DNA from: PALSA-1003 sp963791945
GTDB taxonomy: Bacteria; Pseudomonadota; Gammaproteobacteria; Burkholderiales; Casimicrobiaceae
Length of the DNA stretch: 64,000 nucleotides
Direction of reading: 5' to 3'
Assembly (NCBI GenBank): GCA_963791945.1
Contig: CAWBUD010000002.1
Location: 4,092,001-4,156,000, forward strand
In this document: positions 42,016 to 51,738 of the stretch, in pieces
Position numbering within the stretch: the stretch's first letter is position 1
Layout: each line of letters begins with the position of its first letter
The notes under the pieces: generated by a model
What the model saw: only the letters and a program-made list of their open reading frames with translations
Database searches by the model: none
What the model was told of the DNA's origin: nothing
Program-made: the position numbers and the translations under genes

Positions 42016-42588
42016 ATGGAACCGCTGGTCCTGACCGTCGACATGGCCGGCCTGCCGCAGGCGTGGGTCGCCCTGGAGGACGCCATTACTTATCACGCCA
42101 AGCAGCTCGTGGCCTGGTCGCTGGGCGACGTGGTACGGGAGTTCCGCGGGGGCTGGCAGAAGAGCGGCGCGCGCTCGCGCATTGCGACCAAGTCGATTCT
42201 GGCCATCAAGGGCAGCATTCCGGGCGGGCACTTCCACACCCCGGGACTGACCAACGCACTGCTCTTCGCGCGTGACCGCCAGCTCTGTGCCTACTGCGGG
42301 CTGCGCTTCCAGCTGCGCGACCTCTCGCGCGATCACGTCATCCCGGTGTCGCGGGGGGGTCGAGACGTCTGGACCAACTCCGTGACCGCCTGCAGGCGCT
42401 GCAACACCAAGAAGGCGAACCGCTCGCCCGAGGTCGCCGACATGCCTCTGCTGTACGTGCCGTATGTGCCCAACCGGCACGAGCATTTCATCCTGCGCAA
42501 CCGGCGCATCCTCGCCGACCAGATGGAATACCTGCTCGCCGGCGTTCCTCGCACCAGCCGGCTCTACGCAGGCGCTGCGCTCTCTTAA
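42016..42588 (+). CDS. HNH endonuclease
   Basis: A 190-residue protein starting at 42016, with GAGGAAAC about 7 bases upstream. The HNH fold spans residues 85-140: a zinc pair CAYC, then the core LSRDHVIPVSRGGRDVWTNSVTACRRCNTKKANRSP with Asp-His, Asn and the second CxxC. The preceding 80 residues are a less conserved domain (YHAKQLVAWSLGDVVREFRGG). Stand-alone HNH proteins of this kind are widespread in chromosomes without adjacent restriction genes. No methyltransferase is nearby, so it is not an obvious restriction system. Confidence 0.9.
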   Translation: MEPLVLTVDMAGLPQAWVALEDAITYHAKQLVAWSLGDVVREFRGGWQKSGARSRIATKSILAIKGSIPGGHFHTPGLTNALLFARDRQLCAYCGLRFQLRDLSRDHVIPVSRGGRDVWTNSVTACRRCNTKKANRSPEVADMPLLYVPYVPNRHEHFILRNRRILADQMEYLLAGVPRTSRLYAGAALS

Positions 42589-42612
42589 TCCGCTGCAGCG
42601 CCACGGCGCAGC

Positions 42613-42641
42613 TTGACTCGGCGGTCCCGCGGCCGCATATC
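42613..42641 (+). promoter_or_regulatory. Candidate sigma-70 promoter for the pirin gene
   Basis: TTGACT (42613-42618), a 17-base spacer and CATATC (42636-42641). The start of transcription would fall about at 42648, leaving almost no leader before the ATG at 42651. The -10 match is poor (3 of 6). Confidence 0.35.
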
Positions 42642-42650
42642 GTGGATATC

Positions 42651-43514
42651 ATGACCTCACGCACCCTGCAGCGCGCCATCGCCGCGATCCCCACGTCCGA
42701 CGGCGCGGGCGTCAAGCTCCGGCGCAGCCTCGGTCAATCGGCCTGGGCACGGCTCGATCCCTTCCTGATGCTCGATCACTTCTCCACAGAGAATCCGGAC
42801 GACTACATCGCCGGATTCCCGGCGCACCCGCATCGAGGCTTCGAGACCGTGACCTACATGCTCGACGGTCATCTGCGGCATGAAGATCATCTCGGCCACA
42901 CCGGCGATCTCAAGAGCGGCGGGGTGCAGTGGATGACCGCAGGGCGCGGAATCGTGCACTCCGAAATGCCTCAGCAGGAAAAGGGCCGCATGCGCGGCTT
43001 CCAGCTCTGGATCAACCTGCCGGCGAAGGAGAAGATGAAACCCGCGGGCTATCGCGACATCCAGCCGGACGAGATCCCCGTCGCCGCGCTGCCGGGTGGA
43101 GGCCACGTCAAGGTGATCGCGGGAACGCTCGCGCTCGACGGCCGGACGATCCCCGGTCCGATCCGCGGACTCACGACCGATCCGCTGTACTTCGACGTCG
43201 AGCTGCCTGCCGGCGCGACGTTCACGCACGCGATTCCGGCCGGATACCACGCCTTCGTCTATCCATTCGAGGGTACGGTCGAGATCGGTGAAGACACCGC
43301 GAAGCGGCGACTCTCGACGCACAGTGCGGGCGTGCTCTCCGACGGCGACGCGGTCACGCTGACCGCGGGGCCGGACGGCGCTCGCGTCATCCTGCTTGCC
43401 GGGCGTCCACTGCTCGAGCCGATCGTGCAGTACGGCCCGTTCGTCATGAATACGAAGGAAGAGATCGAGCAGGCGATCCGCGACTACCAGGACGGTACGC
43501 TGACCACCGGCTGA
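42651..43514 (+). CDS. Pirin family protein
   Basis: A 287-residue bicupin of the pirin family. The N-terminal cupin carries the metal ligands: FPAHPHRGFETVTYMLDGHLRHEDHLG (two His) and GRGIVHSEMPQ (His and Glu). RMRGFQLWINLPAKEKMKPAGYRDI joins to the second cupin. Pirins bind iron. Some act as quercetinases and others as regulators, and neither activity can be assigned here. A GTG at 42642 is an alternative start. There is no clear ribosome site, and a promoter-like pair of boxes lies just upstream, so a leaderless message is possible. A strong terminator follows. Confidence 0.93.
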   Translation: MTSRTLQRAIAAIPTSDGAGVKLRRSLGQSAWARLDPFLMLDHFSTENPDDYIAGFPAHPHRGFETVTYMLDGHLRHEDHLGHTGDLKSGGVQWMTAGRGIVHSEMPQQEKGRMRGFQLWINLPAKEKMKPAGYRDIQPDEIPVAALPGGGHVKVIAGTLALDGRTIPGPIRGLTTDPLYFDVELPAGATFTHAIPAGYHAFVYPFEGTVEIGEDTAKRRLSTHSAGVLSDGDAVTLTAGPDGARVILLAGRPLLEPIVQYGPFVMNTKEEIEQAIRDYQDGTLTTG

Positions 43515-43542
43515 TCACGCCTTTCCCCTGTCGCTCTGACGT

Positions 43543-43571
43543 CGAGCCGGTCACTCCGGCTCGATTTTTTT
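43543..43571 (+). terminator. Rho-independent terminator after pirin
   Basis: CGAGCCGG (43543-43550), loop TCACT, CCGGCTCG (43556-43563), then A and seven T residues. It is a textbook terminator that separates the pirin unit from the giant repeat gene. Confidence 0.92.
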
Positions 43572-43644
43572 CGGCGATATGGCATAGATATTGCAGCGGC
43601 GAGCCGCTGTAGCCCGACTCCAGGGGAAAGCTGTGAGGGAAGGG

Positions 43645-46600
43645 ATGGGGCGAAGCAGGATCGCCAAGCTTGGTGCTGCCGTTTTCGGCCTATTTGTGCC
43701 GATGTTCGCGCACGCGGCGCTGACGGTCACGCCCATCACCTGGAACGTCGTCGGCCTCGACAGCAACAATCCGACCTCCGGCCCGAAGTTCTTCCCGGTG
43801 GGCGCGCGGGTCTGCAGCAGCATCGCGACCACGAACGTCGCTGTCGACTGGATCTGGGACTCGCCGAACGCGAATATCAATCTGCGGGCGGGGTCGCTCA
43901 GCGCGATCACCTTGCCGTCGATCGGCGCGGGCGCCTGTGCCGATGCCTATTTCGAAATCGAGATCAACCAGGTACCCGCCGCCTACGACACGACGCGTCG
44001 CTATCACATCACGGCGACCGACGGCTCCGGCTCCGCCTCCTCGCCGAGTCCGCGCGAGGTCTACGTCGAGCACCTGATTTCGCAGAACCGGAACTCCATC
44101 ACCGGCATCAAGCTGAACGGGACGTCGATTCCGGCGGGCGGATCGATGAATCTCGTCGTCGGGAACACCTATACGATCGAGCTCGACGGCGGCACGGCGA
44201 CGCAGGGTTACAACCAGTTCGAAGCGTTCATCAATTTTCCGAACACGATCTTTCAAGTCCTGTCGGTGAGCACGACGTATTCCGCCGACAACTCGCCCTA
44301 CGTGCCGGGACCGGCACCGATCGCCAGCGACAAGCTCTACGCCGACGCCTGCCTGTGGGAAAACGATCCGACCAGTCCGAACTATCGCAGCTGCGTGGGC
44401 GGCGACTTCAAGGCCGGCGGCAGCACTGTCGTCACGACCTACACCATCAAGATCATCAGCGGCGGCGGAACCTCGCAGACCCTGAACAGCCTGCTCTACG
44501 ACTTTTCCGGCAGCAGCTATCACTACAACGCCGATTTCGGCGTCAGTGCAGTCATCGCCAACGTCATCGATCCGGCGGCGCTGACGATCTCTAAGGCATT
44601 CTCGCCGTCGCCGGCTGTCGCGGGTGGGACTTCGACCCTCACATTCATCATCTCGAATCCGAACCCGACCTCTGTCAGCGGCGCGAGCTTCGCCGATCCG
44701 CTGCCCGCGCTTTCGGGAAATCAGATGGTGGTCGCGACTCCGGCGACGTTCTCCACGTCGGGATGCGGCTCGCCGACCTTCGCGCCGACCGCAGGAGCAA
44801 GCTCGATCTCCTTTTCCACAGGCAGCGTCGCGGCGAACAGCAGTTGCGTCGTCAGCGTACTGGTCAGCGTGCCCGCGACGCCGACGAGCGGAACGTACGC
44901 AAATACCTCGGATGACCTTTTCATCGGCGGCGACGATACCGGCCATTTCGCCGCTGCGAGCCTCGGTCTGACGTCGGGCTCCCCCGGCTCCGTTGCATGC
45001 GGATTGACGCTGGCGAACTGGACGGTTCCGAATGGGACGACCGCCAATCCGCCCGACCTCACGGGCGGCGTGCCGACGGTCAAAGCCTCCAACGTTTCGA
45101 CGGCCACCGCATCGGCCAACGTGCCCGCAGACACGTTGATTGCCGTGGCCAGCGGCCAGAACGACACGACGTCATGGCAGACATTCGGCTACAAGAACGC
45201 CGGCCAGTACATTCAGTTCGTCGTCGACACCCGGAACTACAGCGGCGTGCAGATGAGCTTCTACGTGGCCAACCCCGGCGCGGGGAACGGCCCCGACACG
45301 CTCGTACTCGCGTACGACAACGGCTCGGGGTTCACCAACATCCTAACCATCAGCAATCCGGCTGCCGCCTTCACGCAGCACACCATCGATTTCACCGGTC
45401 TCACCAGCACCACGGGCTCGACGACCTTCCGCTTGACCGCGACCGGCGCTAAGAATGACAACTCGGCCGCGCAGCTCAATTACGACAACATTGCATTCAC
45501 CGGCTGCGGCAAGCCGGCTCAGCCGACGCTCACCAAGGCTTTTTCGACGAATCCGATCGCGGTCAACGGCACCTCCACGCTCACCTTCACGCTGACCAAT
45601 CCCAACAGCGGGCAGCTCACCGGAGCCAAATTCACCGATACGTTGCCCGGGGGACTCCAGGTCGCGGCCACACCGTCTGCCAGCACTACCTGCGCCGGCT
45701 CGCCAACCTGGGCACCGAGCGCAGGAGCGACGACCCTGGATTTCGGGCAGGCGACCGGGGCGAACATTCCGGCCAGCGGGTCGTGTACGGCAAGCGTCAA
45801 CGTGACGGCGACGACCGCGGGCCCGCACACCAACGTCAGCGGGTTTCTGTCGACGACGGAGAGCGGAACGAACGCGGGTGCGAGCGGCTCGGCCACTGCG
45901 TCGCTCACCGCGATCGTCCCGCCGACGATCGCGAAGTCGTTCGGCACCGATCCCATCGTGGCGAACGGAACGTCGCTGCTGACGTTCACTGTCACCAATC
46001 CCAACCAGAACGACATGCTGACGGGCATCGCGTTCGCGGACACCTATCCGGTTGGGCTTGTGAACGTGAATCCCCTGTCGCCTCCGGTCGCCAACACGTG
46101 CGGCGGCAGCGTGACGGCGAGTGCGGGCGGCAACGGTATCAGTCTAAGCGGCGGCTCGCTGGCGGGCGGGTCGAGTTGCACCGTCTCGGTCACGGTGACG
46201 GCGTCGACGGCTGGCGTGTACGCGAACACCAGCGGCGCCGTTTCGGCAAGCACCGCCGGGACGGGTAATACGGCAAGTGCGAGCCTGGCCGCTAATCCGC
46301 CGCATCCTGCGATCAGCGTCCTCAAGCAAGTGGGAATCAGTGTCAGCGGGCCGTGGTTCAAGTTCTTGAGTGTCGCGCCGGGCACGCCGCTGTATTACCA
46401 GTTCATGGCCGAGAACACAGGCGATGTCGCGCTCGATCCGTTCAGCGTGAGCGATCCGACCCTGGCCGGAACCGCCGCCGATCCGGCCGGCTGCGTCTGG
46501 CAGACGACTAACGCGCCGCCGACCCTGCCGGCGCTGCCGGTTGCGACGGCGACCATCGATCCTGCTGCCACTTGCGTGGTCGGCCCGGTCAGCGCCGCAA

Positions 46601-49600
46601 ACGGTGATCACCCCAACACCGCGGCCGCGCACGGCACCTATAACGCCACCGTCTACGACTCGGGTCCGGCAAGCGCAGACTACATCGGCGCGATTCCCGG
46701 GTTCAGTCTTCTCAAGCAGATCGGAACGTCGGCGAGCGGCCCGTGGGCGTCCGCGATCGGCGTGGCAGCGGGCGACAACGTCTTTTACAAGTTCACGCTG
46801 ATCAACACCGGCGCAACGGCGTTGAGCTCGATCGGCGTCACCGATGCACTGGTCGATACGGCTTCGTGCACGTTCACGGACCCGCTCCCCGTGAGTGGTG
46901 CGACGACCTGCGTGGTCGGTCCTGTGGTCGCCTCGGGTGCGGCGGGCAGCACCACCACGAACACCGCGACGGGGCACGGGTCCAATAGCGGGACACCGGT
47001 TGGCACAACCCCATCGTCCGCGAGTTACAGCATCGGTTCGGTCGTCACCGATCTCGCCATCGCCAAGGATGACGGTGCGCTCAGCCTCACGGCCGGCGGC
47101 GGCACGACCTACACCGTCACGGTGACCAACAATGGTCCCGCCGAAGTCACGAGCGCAAGCGTGGTCGATACCGCACCGCCGGGCATGACCTTCGGGGCCT
47201 GGAGCTGCACCGTCACCAACCCGGGCAGCGGGGGCAGCGTCACGACGGCCTGCGGCGCCGCCAGCGGTTCCGGCGATATCAATACCACCGTGACCATGAA
47301 GAGCGGCGCGGTGATCACCTACAGCGTGCCGGCGAGCATCGCGGCGAGCGCCATGGGCAGCGTCGCCAACACCGCGACCGTGACCGTTCCAGCCGTGGTC
47401 ATCGATCCGACGCCCGATAACAACAGCGCGGCCGATACCGATACCATCACCGTGATTGCGGATCTCGCGATCACCAAGACCGACGGCGTGGCGAGTGCGG
47501 TGCCGGGCAGCTCGACGACCTACACCGTCGTCGTCACCAACAACGGTCCGAGCAGTGTCACGAGTGCCACCGTCAGCGACATCCTGCCTGCGGCGATCGG
47601 CAGCGACACCTTCACTGCGGTCGGCAGTGGCGGCGCGTCCGGCTTTACTGTCAGCGGCAGCGGCGACATCAACGACACCGTCAACCTCCCCGCGGGCAGC
47701 ACGATTACCTATACGCTGCAGGCCAACATCGCGTCGAGCGCGACGGGCAGTTTGGTGAACACGGCGACAGCGACGGTCCCGGGCGGCGTGACCGATCCCG
47801 ATCTCACCAACAACAGCGCCACAGACACGGATACCCTGACACCGCAGGCCGATCTGGCGATCAGCAAGACCGACGGGGTGACGGACGTCAGCGCCGGCGG
47901 CGGCACGACCTACACCATCGTCGTGACCAACAACGGCCCGAGTGGCGCCACCGCAGCCGGCGTAAGCGACATCCTTCCGGCCGCGGTCACCAGCGACACC
48001 TTTACGGCGGTGGCTAGCGGCGGAGCATCGGGTTTCACCGCCAGCGGCAGCGGCAACATCAACGACAGCGTAAACCTCCCTGCGGGGAGCTCGATCACCT
48101 ACACGCTGCTTGCCAACATCACCTCGAGTGCCACGGGCAGCCTGGTGAACACCGCGACGGTGACCGCACCGGGCGGCGTAACCGATACCAACCTGGCCAA
48201 CAATAGCGCATCCGACAGCGACAGCGTTACGCCGGCCACGCCGGTCGCCGATCTGTCGATCACCAAGACCGATGCAGCGACAAGCGCCGTGCCCGGCGCC
48301 TCGACGACTTACACCATCGTCGTCAGCAACAATGGACCGAGCAGCGTCACAGGTGCCACGGTCAGCGACGTCCTGCCGGCTGCCATCAGCAGCGACACGT
48401 TCACCGCGGTGGGAAGCGGCGGCGCGTCCGGGTTCACCGCGAGCGGCAGCGGCGACATCAACGACACCGTCGACATGCCGGCGGGCGGCACGATCACCTA
48501 CACGCTGATAGGCGGCATCAGCTCGAGCGCGACGGGCAATCTTGTGAACACGGCCACGGTGAGCGCGCCCGCCGGCGTCACCGATCCCGACCTCTCCAAC
48601 AACAGCGCCAGCGACACCGATACGCTCAGCTCGCAGGTTACGCTTGTCGTGGCGAAGACCGACGGCAGCGCGACCTACACGCCCGGCGGCACCGCGACCT
48701 ACACGATCACCGTCAGCAACACGGGCGCGAGCGATGCAACCGACGTCTCGGTCGCCGATGCGCTGCCGTCCGGCGTGACGCTCACCGCGAGCGCGACCTG
48801 CGTCGGCAGCGGCAGCGCGAGCTGCGGCACCGTGTCCGGCGCCATCGGTGAGACGAGCTTCGGCACGACCGGTGCGGCGATCGGCGCGGGACTCGGCAGC
48901 TCGCTCGTCTTCACCGTTCCGGTTGCCTTCGACGCGGGTATGACCGCCAATCCGCTCGTCAATACGGCGACCGCGACCGACCTCGTGACGAATGCGACGG
49001 GCTCGGGGTCCGACAGCGATGCGCTCGCGCCGCAGGTCACGTTGGCGGTCGCGAAGACCGACGGCAGCTCGACCTACACGCCCGGCGGCACGGCGACCTA
49101 CACGATCACCGTTACGCACGGTGGCTTGTCCGATGCCACCAACGTCACCGTCAGCGATGCGCTGCCCGCAGGCGTGACGCTTACCGGCACTGCCACGTGT
49201 GTGGCAACCGGCAGCGCGAGCTGCGGCACGGTCACGGGCCTCGCGGGCCAGACGAGCATCGGTACGACGGGCGCGCAGATCGAGGCCGGTCCGGGCAACT
49301 CGCTCGTGTTCACTGCACCCGTCGCGTTTGCAGCGGGCATGACGACCGATCCTCTCGTCAACACGGCGACGGCGACCGACGTCGTATCGGCCGCGAGCGG
49401 TTCCGATGCCGACAGCGACGCACGCTCGCCGCAGGTCTCGCTGGCGGTCACCAAGACCGACAACAGCCCGAGCTACACGCCCGGCGGCACGGCGACGTAC
49501 ACGATCACCGTAGCCAATACCGGGTTGACCGACGCGCTCGACGTTTCGGTCGACGACGCCCTGCCTGCGGGCGTGACGCTGACCGGCGACGTCGCGTGCA

Positions 49601-51273
49601 CGCCGAACGGCAGCTCGACCTGCGGCACCGTGACCGGAGCGACCGGCGAGACGAGCTTGGGTGCGACCGGCGCGACGGTTATCGCAGGCGGAGGCAATAC
49701 GCTGGTCTTCACCGCGCCCGTCGCGTTCGCCTCCGACCTGGTCGACGACCCGCTCGTGAACGCCGCGAGCGTGAACGACGCACCGTCGGGTGCGAGCGGC
49801 AGCGGCTCGGACAGCGACGTGCTCGCGGCGCAAGCCGTGCTGACGGTCACCAAGACCGACGGCAGTACGACCTATACGCCCGGAGGAACGGCAACCTATA
49901 CGATCGTCGTGACCAACGCGGGAGCGTCGGATGCGACGAACACGACCGTGTCCGACGCCCTGCCCGCTGGCGTGACGCTCAGCGCCGATGCAAGCTGTGT
50001 GGCCGCCGGCACCGCGGCCTGTGGCACCGTGAGCGGCACGACGGGCCAATCGAGTTTCGGCACGGCCGGCGCGTCGATCGCCGCCGGACCGGGCAATTCA
50101 TTGACCTTTACCGTGCCCGTGGCGTTCGCTTCGAACCTGACCAGCAATCCGCTCACCAATACCGTGACCGCGACCGATCCCAGCGGATCGCCGGCGGCCG
50201 CGACCGACAGCGATACGCCCGCCGTCAGCGTCGATCTCGCGATCACCAAGACCGACGGCGTGACCACGGCGGCTCCGGGCCAGACCGTGACGTACACGAT
50301 CGTCGTCTCGAACGCCGGTCCGAGCGATGCGACCGGCGCGACGGTGACCGATACGTTCCCCGCGGCCATTACCAGCGCTTCGTGGACGTGCGCGACGAGC
50401 GGGGGCGGGAGCTGCACGGCCTCGGGAGCCGGCAACCTCAGCGATACGGTGAACGTGCCGGCCGGTGCGACCCTTACCTACACCGTGCTCGCTGCCATCT
50501 CGTCTTCCGCCATTGGAACCTTGAGCAACACGGCGAGCGTCGGCGCGCCCGGAGGCGCGACCGACACGAATCCGGGCGACAACAGCGCAACTGACAGCGA
50601 TACGCTCAGCGGTGGAAGGGGCGCGCCCATGGCGGATATTGCCGTCACCAAAACCGACGGCGTTACGAGCGTCACGGCCGGCGGCGCGACCATCTATACG
50701 ATCGTGGTGAGCAACCCCGGTCCGCAGGCCGCCGGAGGCGCAGTCCTTACCGATCCCGTGGCGGCCGGTCTCGCGAAGACCGGCGTGACCTGCGGCAACG
50801 CCACCGGCGGCGCGCAATGTCCGATCAGCCCGACGATCGCGCAGCTGGAGTCGGGAATCGCGATCCCCGTACTTCCGTCGGGCGGAAGCGTGACGTTCAC
50901 GGTGGCGGCGAACGTCACCGCCACGGGCGGAACGGTCTCCAACAGCGCCAGCGTCGCGGCCCCGTCGGGCGTTACCGATCCGAACAGCGCCAACGACCAG
51001 GCGAGCGACACGGACACCGTCAGTCGCGGCCGCGGAGGCGGGGGCAGTCCCTCAGGGCCCGCACGGCCCATCCCGACGCTCGACCCGCGGTCGCTGTTCC
51101 TTCTGATGATCGCCGTCGGGCTCGTCGGAATCAGGCTTGGGCGCCGAGCCTGGATTAGCGCCCCTCATCGAGCAGCGACCCGCGACAGTTGCGCGCGCCG
51201 CAGCGGCAGATGTACTGAGCGCGCTCGCGCTTCGACATCGGTCCGTCGACGGCGAGGCGATAATCGTACGTGA
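43645..51273 (+). CDS. Giant DUF11-repeat surface protein with IPTL-CTERM sorting signal
   Basis: About 2542 residues. The ATG at 43645 follows GAGGGAAGGG and leads into a signal peptide (AVFGLFVPMFAHA). An N-terminal domain of about 300 residues is followed by a DUF11-like domain, a jelly-roll-like domain (QYIQFVVDTRNYSGVQMSFY near 45200), and then about 14 more DUF11-type Ig-like repeats marked by T-K-T-D-G and Y-T-I-V-V motifs. The C-terminus has IPTLDPRSLFLLMIAVGLVGIRLGRR, an IPTL-CTERM signal for anchoring and processing at the inner membrane. The frame then runs 40 residues past the usual end, overlapping the SET gene by 119 bases. An adhesin or matrix role is likely. Confidence 0.9.
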   Translation: MGRSRIAKLGAAVFGLFVPMFAHAALTVTPITWNVVGLDSNNPTSGPKFFPVGARVCSSIATTNVAVDWIWDSPNANINLRAGSLSAITLPSIGAGACADAYFEIEINQVPAAYDTTRRYHITATDGSGSASSPSPREVYVEHLISQNRNSITGIKLNGTSIPAGGSMNLVVGNTYTIELDGGTATQGYNQFEAFINFPNTIFQVLSVSTTYSADNSPYVPGPAPIASDKLYADACLWENDPTSPNYRSCVGGDFKAGGSTVVTTYTIKIISGGGTSQTLNSLLYDFSGSSYHYNADFGVSAVIANVIDPAALTISKAFSPSPAVAGGTSTLTFIISNPNPTSVSGASFADPLPALSGNQMVVATPATFSTSGCGSPTFAPTAGASSISFSTGSVAANSSCVVSVLVSVPATPTSGTYANTSDDLFIGGDDTGHFAAASLGLTSGSPGSVACGLTLANWTVPNGTTANPPDLTGGVPTVKASNVSTATASANVPADTLIAVASGQNDTTSWQTFGYKNAGQYIQFVVDTRNYSGVQMSFYVANPGAGNGPDTLVLAYDNGSGFTNILTISNPAAAFTQHTIDFTGLTSTTGSTTFRLTATGAKNDNSAAQLNYDNIAFTGCGKPAQPTLTKAFSTNPIAVNGTSTLTFTLTNPNSGQLTGAKFTDTLPGGLQVAATPSASTTCAGSPTWAPSAGATTLDFGQATGANIPASGSCTASVNVTATTAGPHTNVSGFLSTTESGTNAGASGSATASLTAIVPPTIAKSFGTDPIVANGTSLLTFTVTNPNQNDMLTGIAFADTYPVGLVNVNPLSPPVANTCGGSVTASAGGNGISLSGGSLAGGSSCTVSVTVTASTAGVYANTSGAVSASTAGTGNTASASLAANPPHPAISVLKQVGISVSGPWFKFLSVAPGTPLYYQFMAENTGDVALDPFSVSDPTLAGTAADPAGCVWQTTNAPPTLPALPVATATIDPAATCVVGPVSAANGDHPNTAAAHGTYNATVYDSGPASADYIGAIPGFSLLKQIGTSASGPWASAIGVAAGDNVFYKFTLINTGATALSSIGVTDALVDTASCTFTDPLPVSGATTCVVGPVVASGAAGSTTTNTATGHGSNSGTPVGTTPSSASYSIGSVVTDLAIAKDDGALSLTAGGGTTYTVTVTNNGPAEVTSASVVDTAPPGMTFGAWSCTVTNPGSGGSVTTACGAASGSGDINTTVTMKSGAVITYSVPASIAASAMGSVANTATVTVPAVVIDPTPDNNSAADTDTITVIADLAITKTDGVASAVPGSSTTYTVVVTNNGPSSVTSATVSDILPAAIGSDTFTAVGSGGASGFTVSGSGDINDTVNLPAGSTITYTLQANIASSATGSLVNTATATVPGGVTDPDLTNNSATDTDTLTPQADLAISKTDGVTDVSAGGGTTYTIVVTNNGPSGATAAGVSDILPAAVTSDTFTAVASGGASGFTASGSGNINDSVNLPAGSSITYTLLANITSSATGSLVNTATVTAPGGVTDTNLANNSASDSDSVTPATPVADLSITKTDAATSAVPGASTTYTIVVSNNGPSSVTGATVSDVLPAAISSDTFTAVGSGGASGFTASGSGDINDTVDMPAGGTITYTLIGGISSSATGNLVNTATVSAPAGVTDPDLSNNSASDTDTLSSQVTLVVAKTDGSATYTPGGTATYTITVSNTGASDATDVSVADALPSGVTLTASATCVGSGSASCGTVSGAIGETSFGTTGAAIGAGLGSSLVFTVPVAFDAGMTANPLVNTATATDLVTNATGSGSDSDALAPQVTLAVAKTDGSSTYTPGGTATYTITVTHGGLSDATNVTVSDALPAGVTLTGTATCVATGSASCGTVTGLAGQTSIGTTGAQIEAGPGNSLVFTAPVAFAAGMTTDPLVNTATATDVVSAASGSDADSDARSPQVSLAVTKTDNSPSYTPGGTATYTITVANTGLTDALDVSVDDALPAGVTLTGDVACTPNGSSTCGTVTGATGETSLGATGATVIAGGGNTLVFTAPVAFASDLVDDPLVNAASVNDAPSGASGSGSDSDVLAAQAVLTVTKTDGSTTYTPGGTATYTIVVTNAGASDATNTTVSDALPAGVTLSADASCVAAGTAACGTVSGTTGQSSFGTAGASIAAGPGNSLTFTVPVAFASNLTSNPLTNTVTATDPSGSPAAATDSDTPAVSVDLAITKTDGVTTAAPGQTVTYTIVVSNAGPSDATGATVTDTFPAAITSASWTCATSGGGSCTASGAGNLSDTVNVPAGATLTYTVLAAISSSAIGTLSNTASVGAPGGATDTNPGDNSATDSDTLSGGRGAPMADIAVTKTDGVTSVTAGGATIYTIVVSNPGPQAAGGAVLTDPVAAGLAKTGVTCGNATGGAQCPISPTIAQLESGIAIPVLPSGGSVTFTVAANVTATGGTVSNSASVAAPSGVTDPNSANDQASDTDTVSRGRGGGGSPSGPARPIPTLDPRSLFLLMIAVGLVGIRLGRRAWISAPHRAATRDSCARRSGRCTERARASTSVRRRRGDNRT
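47455..51010 (+). repeat. Tandem array of about nine DUF11 repeat units, period near 400 bp
   Basis: Units begin at about 47455, 47842, 48241, 48631, 49032, 49431, 49828, 50227 and 50626. They form two sub-types. Units 1-3 carry SSVTSATVSDILPAAI and the SGSGDIND segment. Units 4-7 carry YTPGGTATYTI plus a Cys pair (ATCVGSGSASC). Units 8-9 return to a form like the first. This points to expansion by duplication of blocks, and to a region open to recombination. Confidence 0.85.
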
Positions 51274-51619
51274 GTTCCTCGCCGGCGCGTATCGTGCGCC
51301 GCGCCTCGACGAAGATCCGGCACGCGGCGTCTTCGACCGCCTCGCAATTCGGATCGCACGAGTGATTGATCCAGCGGGCGGCGTTGCCCCCGAGGCGTGC
51401 GTCGATCACCCTGCCGTTGTCCAGGCCGAACAGGAACGTATGGGCAGGATTATTCGGGTCGCTGTCCGGACGCACCGTCGCTTCCTCCCACGACGTGCGG
51501 CGACCTTTGTATTCGAGGATGCACGCGCCCTTGGAAAGTCGGGTCAGCGCGAATACGCCGCGGCCGTGAATCGCTGACTTGCGGACCGAGTAGAGTCGTT
51601 TTCTGCGACGTCGGGGCAT
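51155..51619 (-). CDS. SET-domain protein (lysine methyltransferase-like)
   Basis: A 154-residue, single-domain SET protein. Motifs in order: VRKSAIHGRGVFALTRLSKGACILEYKG; the cofactor and active-site NHS region ARWINHSCDPNCEAVED; GEELTYDYRL; and a post-SET Cys cluster ICRCGARNCRG. Together these bind S-adenosylmethionine and a zinc in eukaryotic enzymes. Compact bacterial SET proteins of this size are known, but their targets are mostly unidentified. The highly basic N-terminus (MPRRRRKRL) suggests contact with nucleic acid or an acidic partner. It is convergent with the giant gene and downstream of two small same-strand genes. Confidence 0.93.
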   Translation of the reverse strand: MPRRRRKRLYSVRKSAIHGRGVFALTRLSKGACILEYKGRRTSWEEATVRPDSDPNNPAHTFLFGLDNGRVIDARLGGNAARWINHSCDPNCEAVEDAACRIFVEARRTIRAGEELTYDYRLAVDGPMSKRERAQYICRCGARNCRGSLLDEGR

Positions 51620-51738
51620 CGAATGGACACGTCCACGTGGCGTCGAAAAGGCGCGATGCGGCCTCGATCGCTGTCGGCATCGATCCGGGTCGTGCCAGGC
51701 GCCGACGATTTTACGGCACGACGGCTGACCGTTCCGCG

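Noticed and set aside
42016..42588. The HNH endonuclease as part of a restriction or anti-phage system
   Set aside because: No methyltransferase, helicase, nucleotide-signalling or toxin partner lies beside it. Pirin and an unknown small gene are its neighbours.
46144..50049. A 1301-codon minus-strand open frame opposite the giant repeat gene
   Set aside because: It mirrors the repeat period of the plus-strand DUF11 gene, is extremely Arg/Gly rich and shows no domain. It is a product of high GC and codon bias.
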